From assembly GCA_029851415.1 (NCBI GenBank), contig CM056744.1, positions 16,561,268 through 16,625,267 of the forward strand: DNA of 64,000 nt, read 5' to 3'. The position numbers and the translations under genes are program-made. The notes under the pieces are model-generated. The model had not been told where the DNA came from, ran no database searches, and saw only the letters and a list, made by a program, of their open reading frames with translations. Source of the stretch: Eretmocerus hayati (taxonomy: Eukaryota; Arthropoda; Insecta; Hymenoptera; Aphelinidae). The first letter of the stretch is position 1. Each line of letters starts with the position of its first letter. This document shows, piece after piece, positions 23,101-35,534 of the stretch.

Positions 23101-25717
23101 AGGAACATTACCCGAATCCATCCGTTCGAATGGGTATTCGCCCGAAAGGAAAAAAATTATCATACATGATTTCAACATATATAAACTTTTATCCGATGAA
23201 GATCTATGAAAATCTCCCATGTACATGTGAAATTTTCGAATATGCAGGGTTTTACGATAGTCGGAACAGAAAGTAAGCCTCGGCTTCATATTACGGATTC
23301 TTTGACATTCCTGACTTTGAAAGAAACGGTACAGGACACACTCGTACTCCAGACAGTTGTTGACTCATCTGCGGCTCACTTCGAAATTCATTGCAGCCCT
23401 CAGAGAATTCTTACAGAATCTGAATTGAAAATTACCAAAACATCCCAAGCAGTATTCAGTGGTACTGTGGATATATGTTGCTGCTTTTTTCATATAGGAG
23501 AATTTCTCCACAGAAAGATTCAGGGTGAAAGTCTTTGGATTAGAGATCGTTACTCTACAGATCGTACACTAAGGAATTCTGCACACATGCTTCTTACTTT
23601 GGTGGTGGTATCGGGAGGTGAGGGTTTGGACACATTCGACGAGCTTATTGATGAGGTGCCAGAAGAGATGGTGGAATTGATTGAATATATCGTTACAACC
23701 TACTTCAATAGCTACCCAGCAAGAGGTGAGGGGGGGGGGGGCATTGAGTCGTTGCTTCTCTAGATCCAGTTAATTTTAAAACCAATATCAGGCAACCGTA
23801 CAGGATTTGCAACAAGATCAAGAACGGAGAAAAAGCTAGGGCACAATTATTTTTGCACTGTGGTTGACAGAGAGCACCCTGACCTTTATGCTCTACTGAC
23901 TGCACTCCAAAAAGAGCAACAAAAAGCAGAAGCTTGTATCATCGAATTGAATCTGGGCAAGCATATACGAACAGCACCTCGGTAAGAATAATTTGTAGTG
24001 CAAGAATATCTCTGAAGAATCGCATCAGAATATGAATGATACAGGGACAAAGAACTGCTTCTATATTATCGAAGAGCCAGTTGGTACAATGGGAATTGAT
24101 TGAAGTGAGATGAATCTCAAAATTCTTATCTTCCTGCAAATCGAGGATTGTTCCATAGTTTTCAGGCGAGAACTCATTCTGCCAATTTCGGACAGCAGGA
24201 ATTGGACGAATGTCCTGGAATCCATCATTCTACATAATAGGTGCCTGTTTGTGATTTTTTAGACTGCGCGCTTGTGACGATAGAATTTCCGGCTAATCCG
24301 CCGACCTTGTTAACACTTGCGCTCTCCATCAGTGCATTTACCCTGACTCAGAACGGCTCGTGAAATTTTTACACTATTGGTACCTACCAAAGTACTGATC
24401 GATGGAACAGCAATTAAAAAATCTGTCGATAGTCCGAAAGCTTTTACATCGATAACTCCTCTAACTCTGTCAATGTTGGTACTTAGAACCAGCCATGAAT
24501 GTAGCTCGTCGAACATTCTGTAATCTGATGCCTGAAAAGACGATGAATTCCAAAAGTAATGACTAGGTGATTATCTCCCATTCATTATTATGGCCTAGCG
24601 TAGTTTTGCGTTGATCCTTCTCTTACTCCAACTGGAGCTCCTAAGTACCTTGAAATTCTTACAAAATCGGATTTAAAAAGTGAATAATTGCCAGAGTATT
24701 TGGAACATGAATCTGAATCTTGATCAATTTCCATACATGTATCGTAAACAAGGGTGACTCTGGACCCTGGGGTGATTTTGTAACACTTTTGTTTTCGCTT
24801 TCACTCTTGATTGGCTCACTCTGGGACATTCTGTAGGCACTGACTTTGTTGCTTTATGCAAGATCTTTCGATAGAACGCTTACACGATGCTTCGAAATGT
24901 CCTGATCGAGATTAATCGCAAAGAATAAAAGTGTTAAGAAGTCTCCATGGTGCTCATCTTCTCCCTGGTTCACGGTACTTAATATTGTTTGGTTAGCTCG
25001 AGGGTGAATATTATCCAATGATCGTACCTCAGATAATAATGCCGTCAAATTTCGCGAATCAAAACATTCTAAATCGAAGAAAATCCCCAATTTCCAATAT
25101 TCAGTGTGAGCAATGTTCTTGAGGCTGTGACTTGCAACTATCCGACTCGATGCTGATCTGATTCCAGCCTGGTTGAGCCGTTGCATGAAAACCACTTCAT
25201 CTGTTAACATTGAGTCTGGTCAATTCTCGTATTTCTGTAAATTGCGTCTCATTATCTGATCTTTACAAATCCAATGATATCTGTCCAATGCCCTGTATAC
25301 TGGGCTCTAGAATTAGTGTAAGTTGTGACCAGAGTCGCTAACTCACAAAATTTGTCGTTACGAACTTACTTTCATCAAGAAAAATATCATCGAAAAAGAA
25401 CTCTATGTACTCTATGTGTTATTTTCACAGATCGTCGCCCACAAAGGGAAAAACACGCCTCCATCTCAAAACATATTGGAAGAACAATGGGAAGTATTTC
25501 CCATCTTCGGTCGTTACGAGATGATGAGTCACGTCCATAATATCAGAATTTTTACAAGATTGTAGATTAAAAGCTGATTACCTGAGACTAGAGAACAGGA
25601 GAAGCTTACAACGCTAGATATATTCTTATAGATGAAATACTCAATAACGAAATCATCTTGAATACTGGCGGATACAAATATTAGATAGCAGAGAAGGAAT
25701 AAGCATCGATAGTCCAT
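20192..25717 (-). CDS. IR75-like ionotropic receptor, nine exons, shortened exon 3
   Basis: Predicted odorant-sensing ligand-gated cation channel subunit of dendritic membranes, related to ionotropic glutamate receptors. Proposed exons: 25717-25582 (signal peptide, DDFVIEYFIYKN), 25200-25028, 24531-24388, 22237-22110, 21721-21560, 21490-21276 (FFRSPQ, first membrane helix, ALCQQG pore segment), 21216-21002 (second helix, STRLNEPI), 20779-20508 (ligand lobe 2, GGFAYHMH, CELTEVHL) and 20432-20192 (third helix, LDIYEFAPH, stop). Phases agree at every junction and give about 561 residues. Exon 7 uses a GC donor (AAG|GCAAGT). Exon 3 stops 58 codons short of the homologous exon in the 35-44 kb gene, at a GTAGGT donor that still joins exon 4 in frame. 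Intron 3 holds a GC-rich insertion and a MULE remnant. Function depends on whether the missing segment is dispensable. Confidence 0.75.
22520..23150. repeat. GC-rich unclassified insertion in receptor intron 3
   Basis: About 470 bp (22,545-23,010) has a base composition quite unlike the AT-rich surroundings and contains no splice-consistent receptor sequence. It reads like the untranslated end or ORF1 region of a retroelement, but I could not identify it; open frames in it are short and in several phases. Confidence 0.5.
23265..23987 (+). pseudogene. MULE (Mutator-like) transposase C-terminal remnant
   Basis: Read on the plus strand, PQRILTESELK, then CCFFHIGEFLHRKIQ (23,480-23,525), then a segment with FDELIDEVPEE (about 23,632) and finally REHPDLYALLTALQKEQQ (about 23,868) reproduce in order the landmarks of MULE-type transposases common in arthropod genomes, including the C..H following the second catalytic aspartate. 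One frame covers everything but is stopped by TAG at 23,761, after a G-run that may have slipped. The element lies antisense inside intron 3 of the receptor gene. No terminal repeats were identified. Confidence 0.7.
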
Positions 25718-27980
25718 CTATTGTTAACCAATTTTCGAGAATGGGAACATGTCGATTCTTACAAGATCGTATCCATGTCATATCGATCTCTTCCCCATCA
25801 ACTTTCAATCACATCAAGTTTTGAATGATATGGATGATTGCATTAAAGAGTCCTTGCAAAGACAGCGTGATTGAACTATGAGAATAGCTAAAACCACAGA
25901 CTTCAGCTCATCGGTATCTTCAATCAAGAGTGACAGGTTAAATTTTTTCAATCAGCATAAAGTTAGCGTAGGAAATAGGAGAGACGAATATTCCCGAGGA
26001 AGGAATTGTGAAAGCAATTTCCAACTCGTGATTGATGTTTTATTATCACGCAATAATGAAAATCATGGATCTGGACTTATAAAATGATACTTGCACTTGA
26101 CATCAGTTTTTCACGGCCAATAGAAAAATCTCAGAGAGAATCCTCAAAATTTAGGGTGATGGAAATCTCGATGATCTGATATGATTGGAGTGAAGAAATT
26201 TGACTAAAATTGCTTAAGACTTCATCGCTGTCATTTCTCCAATATCCCAATACTCACTCTTCATTTTGTATCCCAGGAAAGATGCCGAGCCCTTGACGTG
26301 TTTCCTGGAGGAAGTTATTTAGAAACTAATATGAGCGTTTCTCTGGAGCTTTTGCACCTTGCTGAAAATCGTTGGAAAATGAAAAATGGTAACCGCTCAA
26401 CGCACACCTGGGACCTTTTGCTCACGTATTTGTGTAGTATTGAGAGTTACAAATCCACTATTAAAACTCATATGGCGTTGGTGGCATCGCCAAAATCACG
26501 TCAACGAGTCGAGCTTTGAGTAGTTCTTTGTCGATTTTCCAGAATTTCTTGAGCATACATTTGGCAACATTAATCATTTCAACGAATGCCTTGGACTTTT
26601 TGTAGCTTCATACGGTGAGGTTATCCCATCACAATTGGTTTTACCCACATATAGCTCAATCCGCCTATGCGAAGTCAGAAAAACTGAACTTTTTTTCGTG
26701 AGTCACGTTTTTTCTATTTCACGTCAGAACGGTCATATTCCAGACAGGAAAATCCCACAAACACGAGACTCGTCGCAAAATCTCCGCAATCGCATCTACT
26801 TCATATATGCATCCCAAAAATTGCGTTCAAAGTCACGGCAGGAGCTTGCCTAATCATCTTTGAGTTGACGAGACATGATTGATTTTTTATTTCCAATTTT
26901 CGAAGTCGTGAAATTTTGGCTGAATTGGTCGCACACTATCGCGCTCCTGGGTCATCTCTCTTCAATATTTTATCCAGCAAATACAGCTAGAATAAACTCG
27001 AAAAGTTGCGTGGCATCACCAGAGTATTGGTAATACTGCACGAGAGTACCACAGGATGGGCGGAACGCGGAATTCGCATGAAAGCGACGAAATCGTGAGG
27101 AACTAGTTCCCCTATTCGAAAAGAATCAATCACCGCCAAGTGTACACTCGGCATGGAGATGAACTGCAGTGGCTGAGAAGGTCAGTAACCGATCGAGATC
27201 TTCCGTCTCGTTCGCACTCGTGCCGTAGCCTATCAAGTGCGATAGAGACGAAAGATCACGAACCAACACTGATTGTCACCCTGATGCAGTTCACTTTCCT
27301 CCCAAGTGTACTTACCGAACTGCATCTTCAACAAGTGGTGTCAATTTTTTCGAATTGCGGGTGTTCTCTGTTCATTCTGAAACAGAGGTGCTTTCAGTCT
27401 CAGGCTGGGAATTATTGTCATGGATCAAAAATTACAATCCAAAAGCTCAGAGCGCAGCAAATGCCATGGCATTGCGGTCATTGCATTTGATTACGGCAGT
27501 TGCAGCTCTTCCACTTCATGGCCACTCATCTTCGATCAACAGCTATGAATCGCAACATCAGAGCTTAGGTATAACCTCTGAAAATTCCCTGAGCGTTATA
27601 CGGGAATGAACTTGCTAGCTGCATGTGCAAGAGATATTCATTGCTTTTAAAGCAGCTGTAATCGGTTTCATTCATACACGGCTGTACTACATAAATCGGT
27701 TCACAATGAGTTGGTAATTTTACCAGCACCTCGATGAAAGGAGTCTGTCTTGTTCTTGACAAAGGTCTGGGTGATGGCCGGAATTATCGAAAACTCGTGT
27801 AGTTGGAGTCTATAGCAAACACCACAGTAGCAAGGGTATACTATAGTATCATGCTTACGCGTGAATCCTGTTTGGGTCATATTTTGACATCAGATGATGC
27901 GAATTCAATGTAATCTATAACTGATTCACATGTCGTAAGTCACTACTCTGGCAATTACCAAAAATTATCCCATACAAATT
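25718..27980. other. Intergenic region without recognised genes
   Basis: Upstream flank of the 20-26 kb receptor, where its promoter should lie. Short open frames (for example 26,298-26,519, 27,140-27,490 and minus-strand 27,762-27,565) have no recognised relatives. Confidence 0.4.
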
Positions 27981-27989
27981 CCTCACTGG

Positions 27990-28115
27990 AAAATATAACC
28001 TTGTGAACCACGTTGTTGACAAGGTTGTCAACAACCTTGTAAACAACATAGTCTAGAAGGTAAGTTACCATGTTAATGGCAACAAAGTTAACAACGTGGT
28101 TTACAAGGTTAATTT
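27990..28115. repeat. Small hairpin repeat
   Basis: AACCTTGTGAACCACGTTGTT at the left and its near complement at the right bracket further short inverted copies of GACAAGGTTGTC, giving a 120-bp sequence able to fold on itself. Confidence 0.75.
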
Positions 28116-28232
28116 TTTCAGTGGAGTTGCGGTACGACGCGATCAAATGGCACTTTAGGTGCGTATTGGTCTTTTGCTCCGAATCTCTCATTTCTTAAGG
28201 GAGACGAGCACATCACCCCGTTTAGGGAGCGT

Positions 28233-28583
28233 TTGGGTTGGTTACGTACTGATTCGCGGAGAATGTACTTCGCAGCTCTGTTAATGCACAAGATCATGCA
28301 TTTAGGAGAACCTGGCTACCTAGCTGTGATGTTCACCAGGCACCAATCCGAACGCCACGCACGTGGTGATGCAGAAGAGCGGGTACTCAAGGTCCCCAAT
28401 ATGAGACTTGAATATGGAAGGAGATCTTTCCAGGTTCAATGTGCTCATTTTTGGAACTTTCTCCCTCCGGACTTTCGGCAGCTGGGGAAAACACCCTTGT
28501 TCAAAGAGTCCTTGAAAGATTTCCTATTAACAAAGTCTTCCCACAGGATTGATGTGGAGAAGAAGCATTGCTTTAATCTTTGA
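28233..28583 (+). pseudogene. Non-LTR retrotransposon RT C-terminal fragment
   Basis: An open frame of 116 codons matches the very C-terminal domain downstream of the RT in CR1/Jockey-type ORF2: LGWL-like start, RRMYFAALLMHKIMHLG, GEPGYLAV, and GRRSFQVQCAHFWNFLPPDF near the end. Everything upstream, including the catalytic core, is missing, so it is a 5'-truncated copy. Confidence 0.7.
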
Positions 28584-28806
28584 TGGGCTCGGGTTTTCTT
28601 TTCTTTCTCTCAATTCCTTTTTAATCGTAAGTAACTTTCTGTCACCAGACTGAAGAAAAACTGTGATAATTTGTGAACCTATGCCGTTTATATCATTTTC
28701 TTTCAAGCGAAATCGCAACTCGTATGACTAGTCACAATTGTGATATGTATCTATCCTTGACCAAATCATTTCACAATATGCTTTTCATCAGAATATTCAT
28801 TAATTT

Positions 28807-30604
28807 TATATATGATGAATTCCACGCCAAAGCGACCTACGAAAAGGGGTCATCTCTCAGATTCTTTTTTAACCTTTTTCATTCGATTCTATGGCCCAAA
28901 ATAGGAACTTCGGACCACCTATGGGGCCCAAAAAAAATTTCTCCTCTCCATTGCACGCATATCCGTTAACAGACCCAAAATTTATCGTGTAAAAACCAAT
29001 GCTTTTTTATTCACGAAAATGGGAATATTTCGAGTTTTTAAATAGTTATCGATTTGCGGGTTGCGGCATCTGAAAGGGCATAAAAAAACCTATCGAAAAC
29101 GTTGTCGAAAATTCCTTCTCTGTGATTTGGGGGCCTCCTGGAGGCAAAAGAGTGTTTCTCACTAAAATGTTGATTTCTCAAAAACCCATTTTTTTTATTT
29201 TTTTAAAATCATATATTTGACGTAAAATTTTGCGTTCTTTCGATAAAAATGGGTTTCAGAGAAGTTTGGGGCGATCCAAGTGACTTGTGAGCCATTTTTT
29301 GAAAATTCGATTTTTCCGGTTTCAGAAAAAGGCGATTTTCTGCGCATGCGCACAAACGTAGACTTTTGGCGCCACTTTTAATGGAAAGCTGACAAAATTT
29401 CCTATAAAATGACCACCCGCAAAGTTGAAATTCATGCACTGAAACGCGATCTGCAAGGATTAATTATGTCGAATCAAAATCACATGAAAATTCAGCCCGT
29501 TAACGCCTTCGTGGCGCCTGCTGAGATGACACATTCACGAGATCTTCTCGGGACTCAATTTTGAGTACGAAATTGACCTGAAAAAAATTCGGACCACATG
29601 GTTTCAACGTAAAATTGTATGAACTTTCAAAATATGCGATGAAAAATCCCGTTTGAGGCGAACCCGAGATGATACATTCAATTTTTTGCCAGAAAATACG
29701 ATATTTCACATTCAAAATTGCGAAAAATTGAATGTAGCACCTCGGGTTCGCCTCAAACGGGTTTTTTCATCGCATATTTTGAAAGTTCATACAATTTCAC
29801 GTTGGAACCATGTGGTCCGAATTTTTTTCAGGTCAATTTCGTACTCAAAATTGAGTCCCGAGAAGATCTCGTGGATGTGTCATCTCAGCAGGCGCCACGA
29901 AGGCGTTAATGGGCTGAATTTTCATGTGATTTTGATTCGACATAATTAATCCTCGCAGATCGCGTTTCAGTGCATGAATTTCAACTTTGCGGGTGGTCAT
30001 TTTATAGGAAATTTTGTCAGCTTTCCATTGAAAGTGGCGCCGAAAGTCTACGTTTGTGCGCATGCGCAGAAAATCGCTTTTTTCTGAAACCGGAAAAATC
30101 GAATTTTCAAAAAATGGCTCATAAGTCACTTGGATTGCCCCAAACTTCTCTGAAACCCATTTTTATCGAAAGAACGCAAAATTTTACGTCAAGTATATGA
30201 TTTTAAAAAAATAAAAAAAATGGCTTTTTGGGAAATCAACATTTTAGTGAAAAACACTCTTTTGCCTCCAGGAGGCCCCCAAATCACAGAAAAGGAATTT
30301 TTGACAACGTTTCCGATAGATTTTTTGATGCCCTTTCAGATGCCGCAACCCGCAAATCGATAGCTATTCAAAAACTCGAAATATTCCCTTTTTCGTGAAT
30401 AAAAGCGCATCGATTTTTACACGATAAATTTTGGGTCTGTTGACGGATATGCGTGCAATGAAGAGGAGAAATTTTTTTTGGGCCCCATAGGTGGTCCGAA
30501 GTTCCTATTTTGGGCCATAGAATCGAATGAAAAAGGTTAAAAAAGAATCTGAGAGATGACCCCTTTCCGTAGGTCGCTTTGGCGTGGAATTCATCATATA
30601 TATA
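28807..30604. mobile_element. 1.8-kb near-perfect palindromic (foldback) element
   Basis: Each arm is about 890 bp and the arms are reverse complements with only scattered mismatches, with the centre at about 29,705. The ends read ATGATGAATTCCACGCC and are embedded in TATATA tracts. Arm contents include GCGCATGCGC palindromes. Short open frames occur in mirror positions and are not conserved as proteins. Likely a non-autonomous DNA transposon inserted at a TA-rich site. Confidence 0.9.
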
Positions 30605-30821
30605 TATATATGTGACACATATGAAAATATGTAGGTATATTTTTGTCGTATGACGAATAAAGGATATCATCCATTCATTCATGCAATCCCCGTTGTCGGC
30701 ATCGATTTTCTATTCAATTATGATTCATTCACATACCGATACAAATACGGAGTCATCTTGTCGGCGTGAGTGATGAAAGAAGGAGCATCTTCGAAGAAAA
30801 GTGTTGAAGACTATACAGTAG

Positions 30822-31492
30822 AGTGGTCCTTATTCCTCAAACTCAATTTTTCGACTTCTCCCACTGTTTTGTTGCATTCTTATGACTAGAAAATAGTGTT
30901 CTAGCCACGAGGAAGCTGAAAAAGATTCTCTAACCATCCCGCAAGAGCGATTTTTAATTCAAATTTCTCACCCAGTTATTGGCCTTTCCTGCGCATGCGC
31001 GTAATTGTAAGCTCTTGAAAGTATCTCCAAACCATGCCTGGCAAAATTTCCTCGAAAATGACCCGCTGATAAAGTCAATATGATGCATTTCAACCAAAGT
31101 TATGACTGTTTTTGGGAAGTGAACGAGTTCAAGCTATTACAGACGACCGCTGTTCGACTCACAGATTTGACACTTTGAACTCTTCCACTTTTTAGAAACA
31201 TTCACTATTCTACTCGAGATACATCAAATCAACTTCATCAGGTGGTTATTTCGAAGGAAATGTTGCCAGCTATCGCTTAAAGATACTTTCACAAGCATAC
31301 AATGACGTGCATGCGCAGGAAAGGCCAATAACTGGGTATGGAATTTGATTTAAAAATCGCTCTGCCGGGGTGGTTAGGGACTTTTTTTCAACTTCCTTGC
31401 GGTTAGGACACTAATTTCAAGTCATAAAGATGCGAGAAGACCGTGGCAAAAGTCGAGCTAGAGAGTTTGGGAAATAAGGACCACCCTACTAT
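30822..31492. mobile_element. Foldback MITE with TA-flanked ends
   Basis: Left end CAGTAGAGTGGTCCTTATT and the right end (complement TAGTAGGGTGGTCCTTATT) are flanked by TA. About 200 bp inward both arms share inverted sequence around GCATGCGC and CCAATAACTGGG. No coding capacity; resembles Tc1/mariner MITEs. Confidence 0.8.
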
Positions 31493-32020
31493 ACAGCATT
31501 ACTAATTTCAAAAAAGTATTGGCGAGGAAGAGACTTTCACACGAGGCTTCCATTCTCACCCAATGAGGAGATACTTGATGCACTAGGTTGTTCTGCCAGA
31601 TTTTCACGAAGCCGTCTGACCAGGAACGATCATGAACTGGTTCGTGCCACCCCCCCCCCCCCCCAGTAAACAAGGTGTCTATGGATTCTGAGACAATGCT
31701 GTTGTCATCGAGTATGGCCATCTGAGTGACTTATCTATGTCTATACTATCTGTGGCATCCATTGATGAGTGTACCTAGCGACTGCGTGGCGCTATATAAA
31801 CAATTTTTTCTACAATTTGAGACACTCGTGCATAGCATATACTCGCAGGCCACCCAGAGTACGCATCTTCGTTACATACTGTAATCTATCGTGCTATTTT
31901 TCTATAGCGATTCCCGATCGTTTCTTCTTTACACCATGCTGAATTCTCTCGCAGATCTTAGGGTGATAACAGACAACCCGCTACGACGCGAATCTCATGC
32001 CACGGCATCACACAACATGG
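31493..32020. other. Intergenic, nothing recognised
   Basis: Contains a C-run (31,648-31,664). No gene recognised. Confidence 0.5.
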
Positions 32021-32021
32021 C

Positions 32022-32150
32022 CCAACACGACTCGCGATTCATTTGGGTGAGCCCAACCGTCGGTGGATTTGATACGATCATTCATGAGTTGCGAAAATAG
32101 ATCACATCCACCGATAGTTGGGCTCACTCGAATGAATCGCGAGTCACAAT
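32022..32150. repeat. Short inverted repeat, possible small MITE
   Basis: GACTCGCGATTCATT and GGGTGAGCCCAAC near the left recur as reverse complements near the right, giving two arms of about 45 bp around a 40-bp loop. Confidence 0.75.
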
Positions 32151-33050
32151 GTTTCTTTATGTTAATAAAAACGTTAGTAAATGAAAACGCAATAAATGAA
32201 AACGTTCAATTGGAAATGTTATCGAACTCTCTCTCATATTTACTTATATTGATGTACGCGGTAAGATCCTGCGGTCAGATTCACGACTACGTTTTCCTGA
32301 CTGGCTACCCTTCCGACGACTGAATCTCCTGGATAACAAATACCCCGACACAAAATCCGCCCGATGTCCGATTCCGCGACAAGCTTTCTCCTTGACGAAT
32401 AATTGGTGTTTTTCATCCAAATTCAGATGGAGTACACATGATAATGAGTATTGTAAGACTTGGGAGTTCGGGAATAAGGCAATTGAGTCAATTAAGAAGT
32501 GCAATTGATATAAATACCGTTTATTGATACACACTTCGATTACTTATGGAAATGGCTCGTGAAGTAATCTGACACAATATTAGTAGCGCAGCGCGTGACA
32601 CACGTCTATCCAAATTAAGGGCTACACATAGACTGACGATTGCCGCGTAATTTGGTAGCGGGCCTCCAAGCTCACTGAGCTGCTGCTTTTCGCAAGGAGC
32701 TTTGGAGATGAACAGACCAGTAACGGTAATATTCTGTTCAAGTAGCTTCAGATGAATTGTATTCTTATCACCAGTTATTAGGGTTATTACAGCATACTAG
32801 TGTAACAGAGAATCAGCCAAGGCCTTAGGTCAATTGAATATACCATTATTAGTTCCTTTGTACATATTCTTCTTCAACATATTTCATTCATTTTGACTCC
32901 ATCGTATTAAATTGTCACCGTAATCTAGAATTCTTGATGCCCAGGAATCCCTTCAAATACAAAAAAGAAGATGTGCGTGGCGACCATGCGCATACAAACG
33001 CAAGACCAGCGTGGGCCTCTCTGCTGTACCGAACTCTTGTTATGAATGAT
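32151..33050. other. Intergenic, nothing recognised
   Basis: No convincing reading frame or repeat recognised. Confidence 0.45.
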
Positions 33051-33059
33051 AATTTTTCG

Positions 33060-33735
33060 GGTTCGAAGATTCACATTATGAGCTGGCCAGGGATGAAATG
33101 ACCCGCGCTGGTCTAGGGTTGGGTGGGATGGCCCTAGATGGGGTGAAATGAGACAGTATGGCTGGGCCAGGATGGGATGATCCGGACTGGGTTGGGCTAT
33201 GATCGAGTGGGATGGCATGGATTGGGCTGGGACGGGATGGGTTGTGCTGGGATGGGATGAGATGGACTGAATAAGATGGAATGAAATGATATCATTCAAG
33301 CTGGTGGTGGTATGGACTTAGGTGGGCTGGGCTCGGACAGGCCGGGCTGGTCTGAGCTGGGGTCGGGTAAGACGGGTCTTGATAATCTGGAATGAAATAG
33401 GCTTGGATGGGATGGGATAAGCTGGGCTGAAGAAATGGGCTGGCTACGAAAGGGTAGGCTGAATTGGGATTAGCTCGGATTAATAGTAGTGGCTAGGCCG
33501 GGATGAGATGCGCTGGAATGGGATAGCATGGGCTGGGCTGGTTCAGGATGGACTAGGTTCAACTAGGCAAGCGTTGTTGTGGGATAGGCTTGGCTAAACT
33601 AGTCTGAACTGGGCTGGCCTGGCCTGGGCCGGGATGCAATGCGATTGTTTTGGCTGGGATGGGCTGGGATGGGATCAGCTGGGCATGGATAGGTAGATAG
33701 ATGGGCTGGGCTAATGAGAGGGTGGGTTAGTTGGT
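33060..33735. repeat. G-rich degenerate minisatellite
   Basis: About 670 bp composed of variants of GGGATGGGCTGG in one orientation, strongly strand-asymmetric (G-rich on plus). Open frames on the opposite strand are low-complexity artefacts. Confidence 0.9.
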
Positions 33736-33769
33736 TTGTTAAGAGTAAACGTAACGCTCCAAACTGATC

Positions 33770-34130
33770 ACGTCCAGCTTGGATTTTCCTGACACACCGT
33801 CGCTAAACAAGGTTTCACCTCCAAAAAGTATATTAAAGACACCAAGCCCTTGCCGCTCCAGCCAGTACTGCCACGTCAGATTTCTCCATGGTTTTCTGCA
33901 GTGCAATTCTACACGAAAAACCCGCAGATTCACCGCAGATCGAAATTATTGGACAGCATTTGGGAGAAGATACAAAGCCAGTCACGAAAGTTAAGTCTCT
34001 AGTGCAGTATCAGAATGTCCAGTGCCAGCTGATTTTTTCGCAAGCAAACTTGTTGTTTCTACCTGAAAGGATCGAAGATAATGGTGGCAGATCTCGCGAA
34101 GCGAACCCAAAACCCTTAACATAGTCGAAA
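33770..34130 (+). other. Unassigned open segments
   Basis: Two overlapping plus-strand frames (33,779-33,994 and 33,888-34,124) contain a proline-rich SPPKSILKTPSP stretch of the sort seen in cell-cycle kinase substrates. Family not recognised; it could be a fragment of a captured or retro-copied gene. Confidence 0.2.
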
Positions 34131-35534
34131 AAACAAGGTCGATTCCCAGCGGTAGAGGAGTCCGTCTCTAGAATGAATTTGACAGTGTCTTCGACAAGAT
34201 TTGAGGACTACGACTTTCACGAGAAATTCTCAAAGTTCAGAGTGGCAAACGTGCAACAATTTGTGGAATAAATGATGTGGCACCAACGATGATACATACA
34301 ACGAGAGTTACATATGCTCCTCTCACATAAGTTGACATTGACAGATTATTCACATATTATGGATACCCCTTGAATGACCGGGAATATAATTTCAACCAAG
34401 ACCATTCAGAGAAACATGATTGAGAGATTAACTAAAACTCAAAGGTGAAAAAATGCAAGCGTCATCTTTTTTCTCTAAACGTCGATATTTTTCAATGCAC
34501 GTTTTGGGACTTGATACTGCACATTTTCTGATCCTATGTGGCACTAAAATGGCAGGTTTTGGGGTTTCTATTGTACAAAACTCTAATCAATGGAAAATGA
34601 AAAATCAATCATTGGTGCAAAGGCCCTTCTTAGCGGCGACTCTGCACTCTTCTCGCACACTGCTCTGAGGAAACTACCGAATCAATCTTCACCAAGTTTG
34701 CTGCACACTTCTCCAAGGCCCATCCAAGGGTGTATATCTCGAATACCATAGAGATCGATGCGCTTAGAGCTGAAATTGTGGTACTGCTCTTGGTAGCTCT
34801 AGGCTCACGCATTTATGTCACAGACATTTTTTGCGTAATTAACTAGTGACGTCATGTTCTACCACATGATTTTGCAATAAACGAAGATCATCGTCATGAA
34901 AGAAGACCTACTTCATGCCGATGAGCTTCAATCTGCTCCATCACAGTGAAGCAGTCACAAGAAAGATAAAGAAAGAAGAGGGATGGAACACGACTTCGTG
35001 AAAAAGTGGGAGTAGACAAGAAATCAAGGATCGAATCCATGCACACGATGAGTAGATCGGAATGAGATGGTTCTTACTCAGCCCAGGGTGATTATGCGTG
35101 TAGGTGATGGGTATAAGTGATCAAATCTCAATCTCCCTAATCCAGAGATGGTGGGAGATCGTAGAAGTCTTACAAATACCAGAAAGGTTCAAGGAATTCC
35201 ACAGAATGTGATAGTTTTCATTATTATGTAGATGCCAACTCGTCGAGGTAGATTTTGAATACGACAAGATTGAAACCATCGACGTGTAATTGTGATCATT
35301 GCCACAAATCAGCCTAGAAAACTCACAAAACGATATTCAATCGCTTCGTCTCGATTTGCAAATTCCGGAAGCGGAATTCAACACTTGAATGTAACGTGAG
35401 ATTCAAAAGAGCCCGAATTTCCTGTCTGGTGTTATCATTTTTTATCATTGTTTTAGATGTTCGTCATAGCATGATCAGCATCAACAATAGAGCAGAATCA
35501 ATAGCCGTCAACTTGCTCTATGTCAATCCCCAAA
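34131..35534. other. Intergenic, nothing recognised
   Basis: Downstream flank of the receptor gene ending at 35,535; no features recognised on either strand. Confidence 0.45.

Noticed and set aside
28673..30682. Mirror-image open frames of about 60-105 codons
   Set aside because: Produced by the two arms of the palindrome; identical in both arms because of DNA symmetry, with no sign of protein conservation.
32925..33299. 124-codon minus-strand frame rich in Pro, His and Ser
   Set aside because: Low-complexity translation of the G-rich minisatellite.
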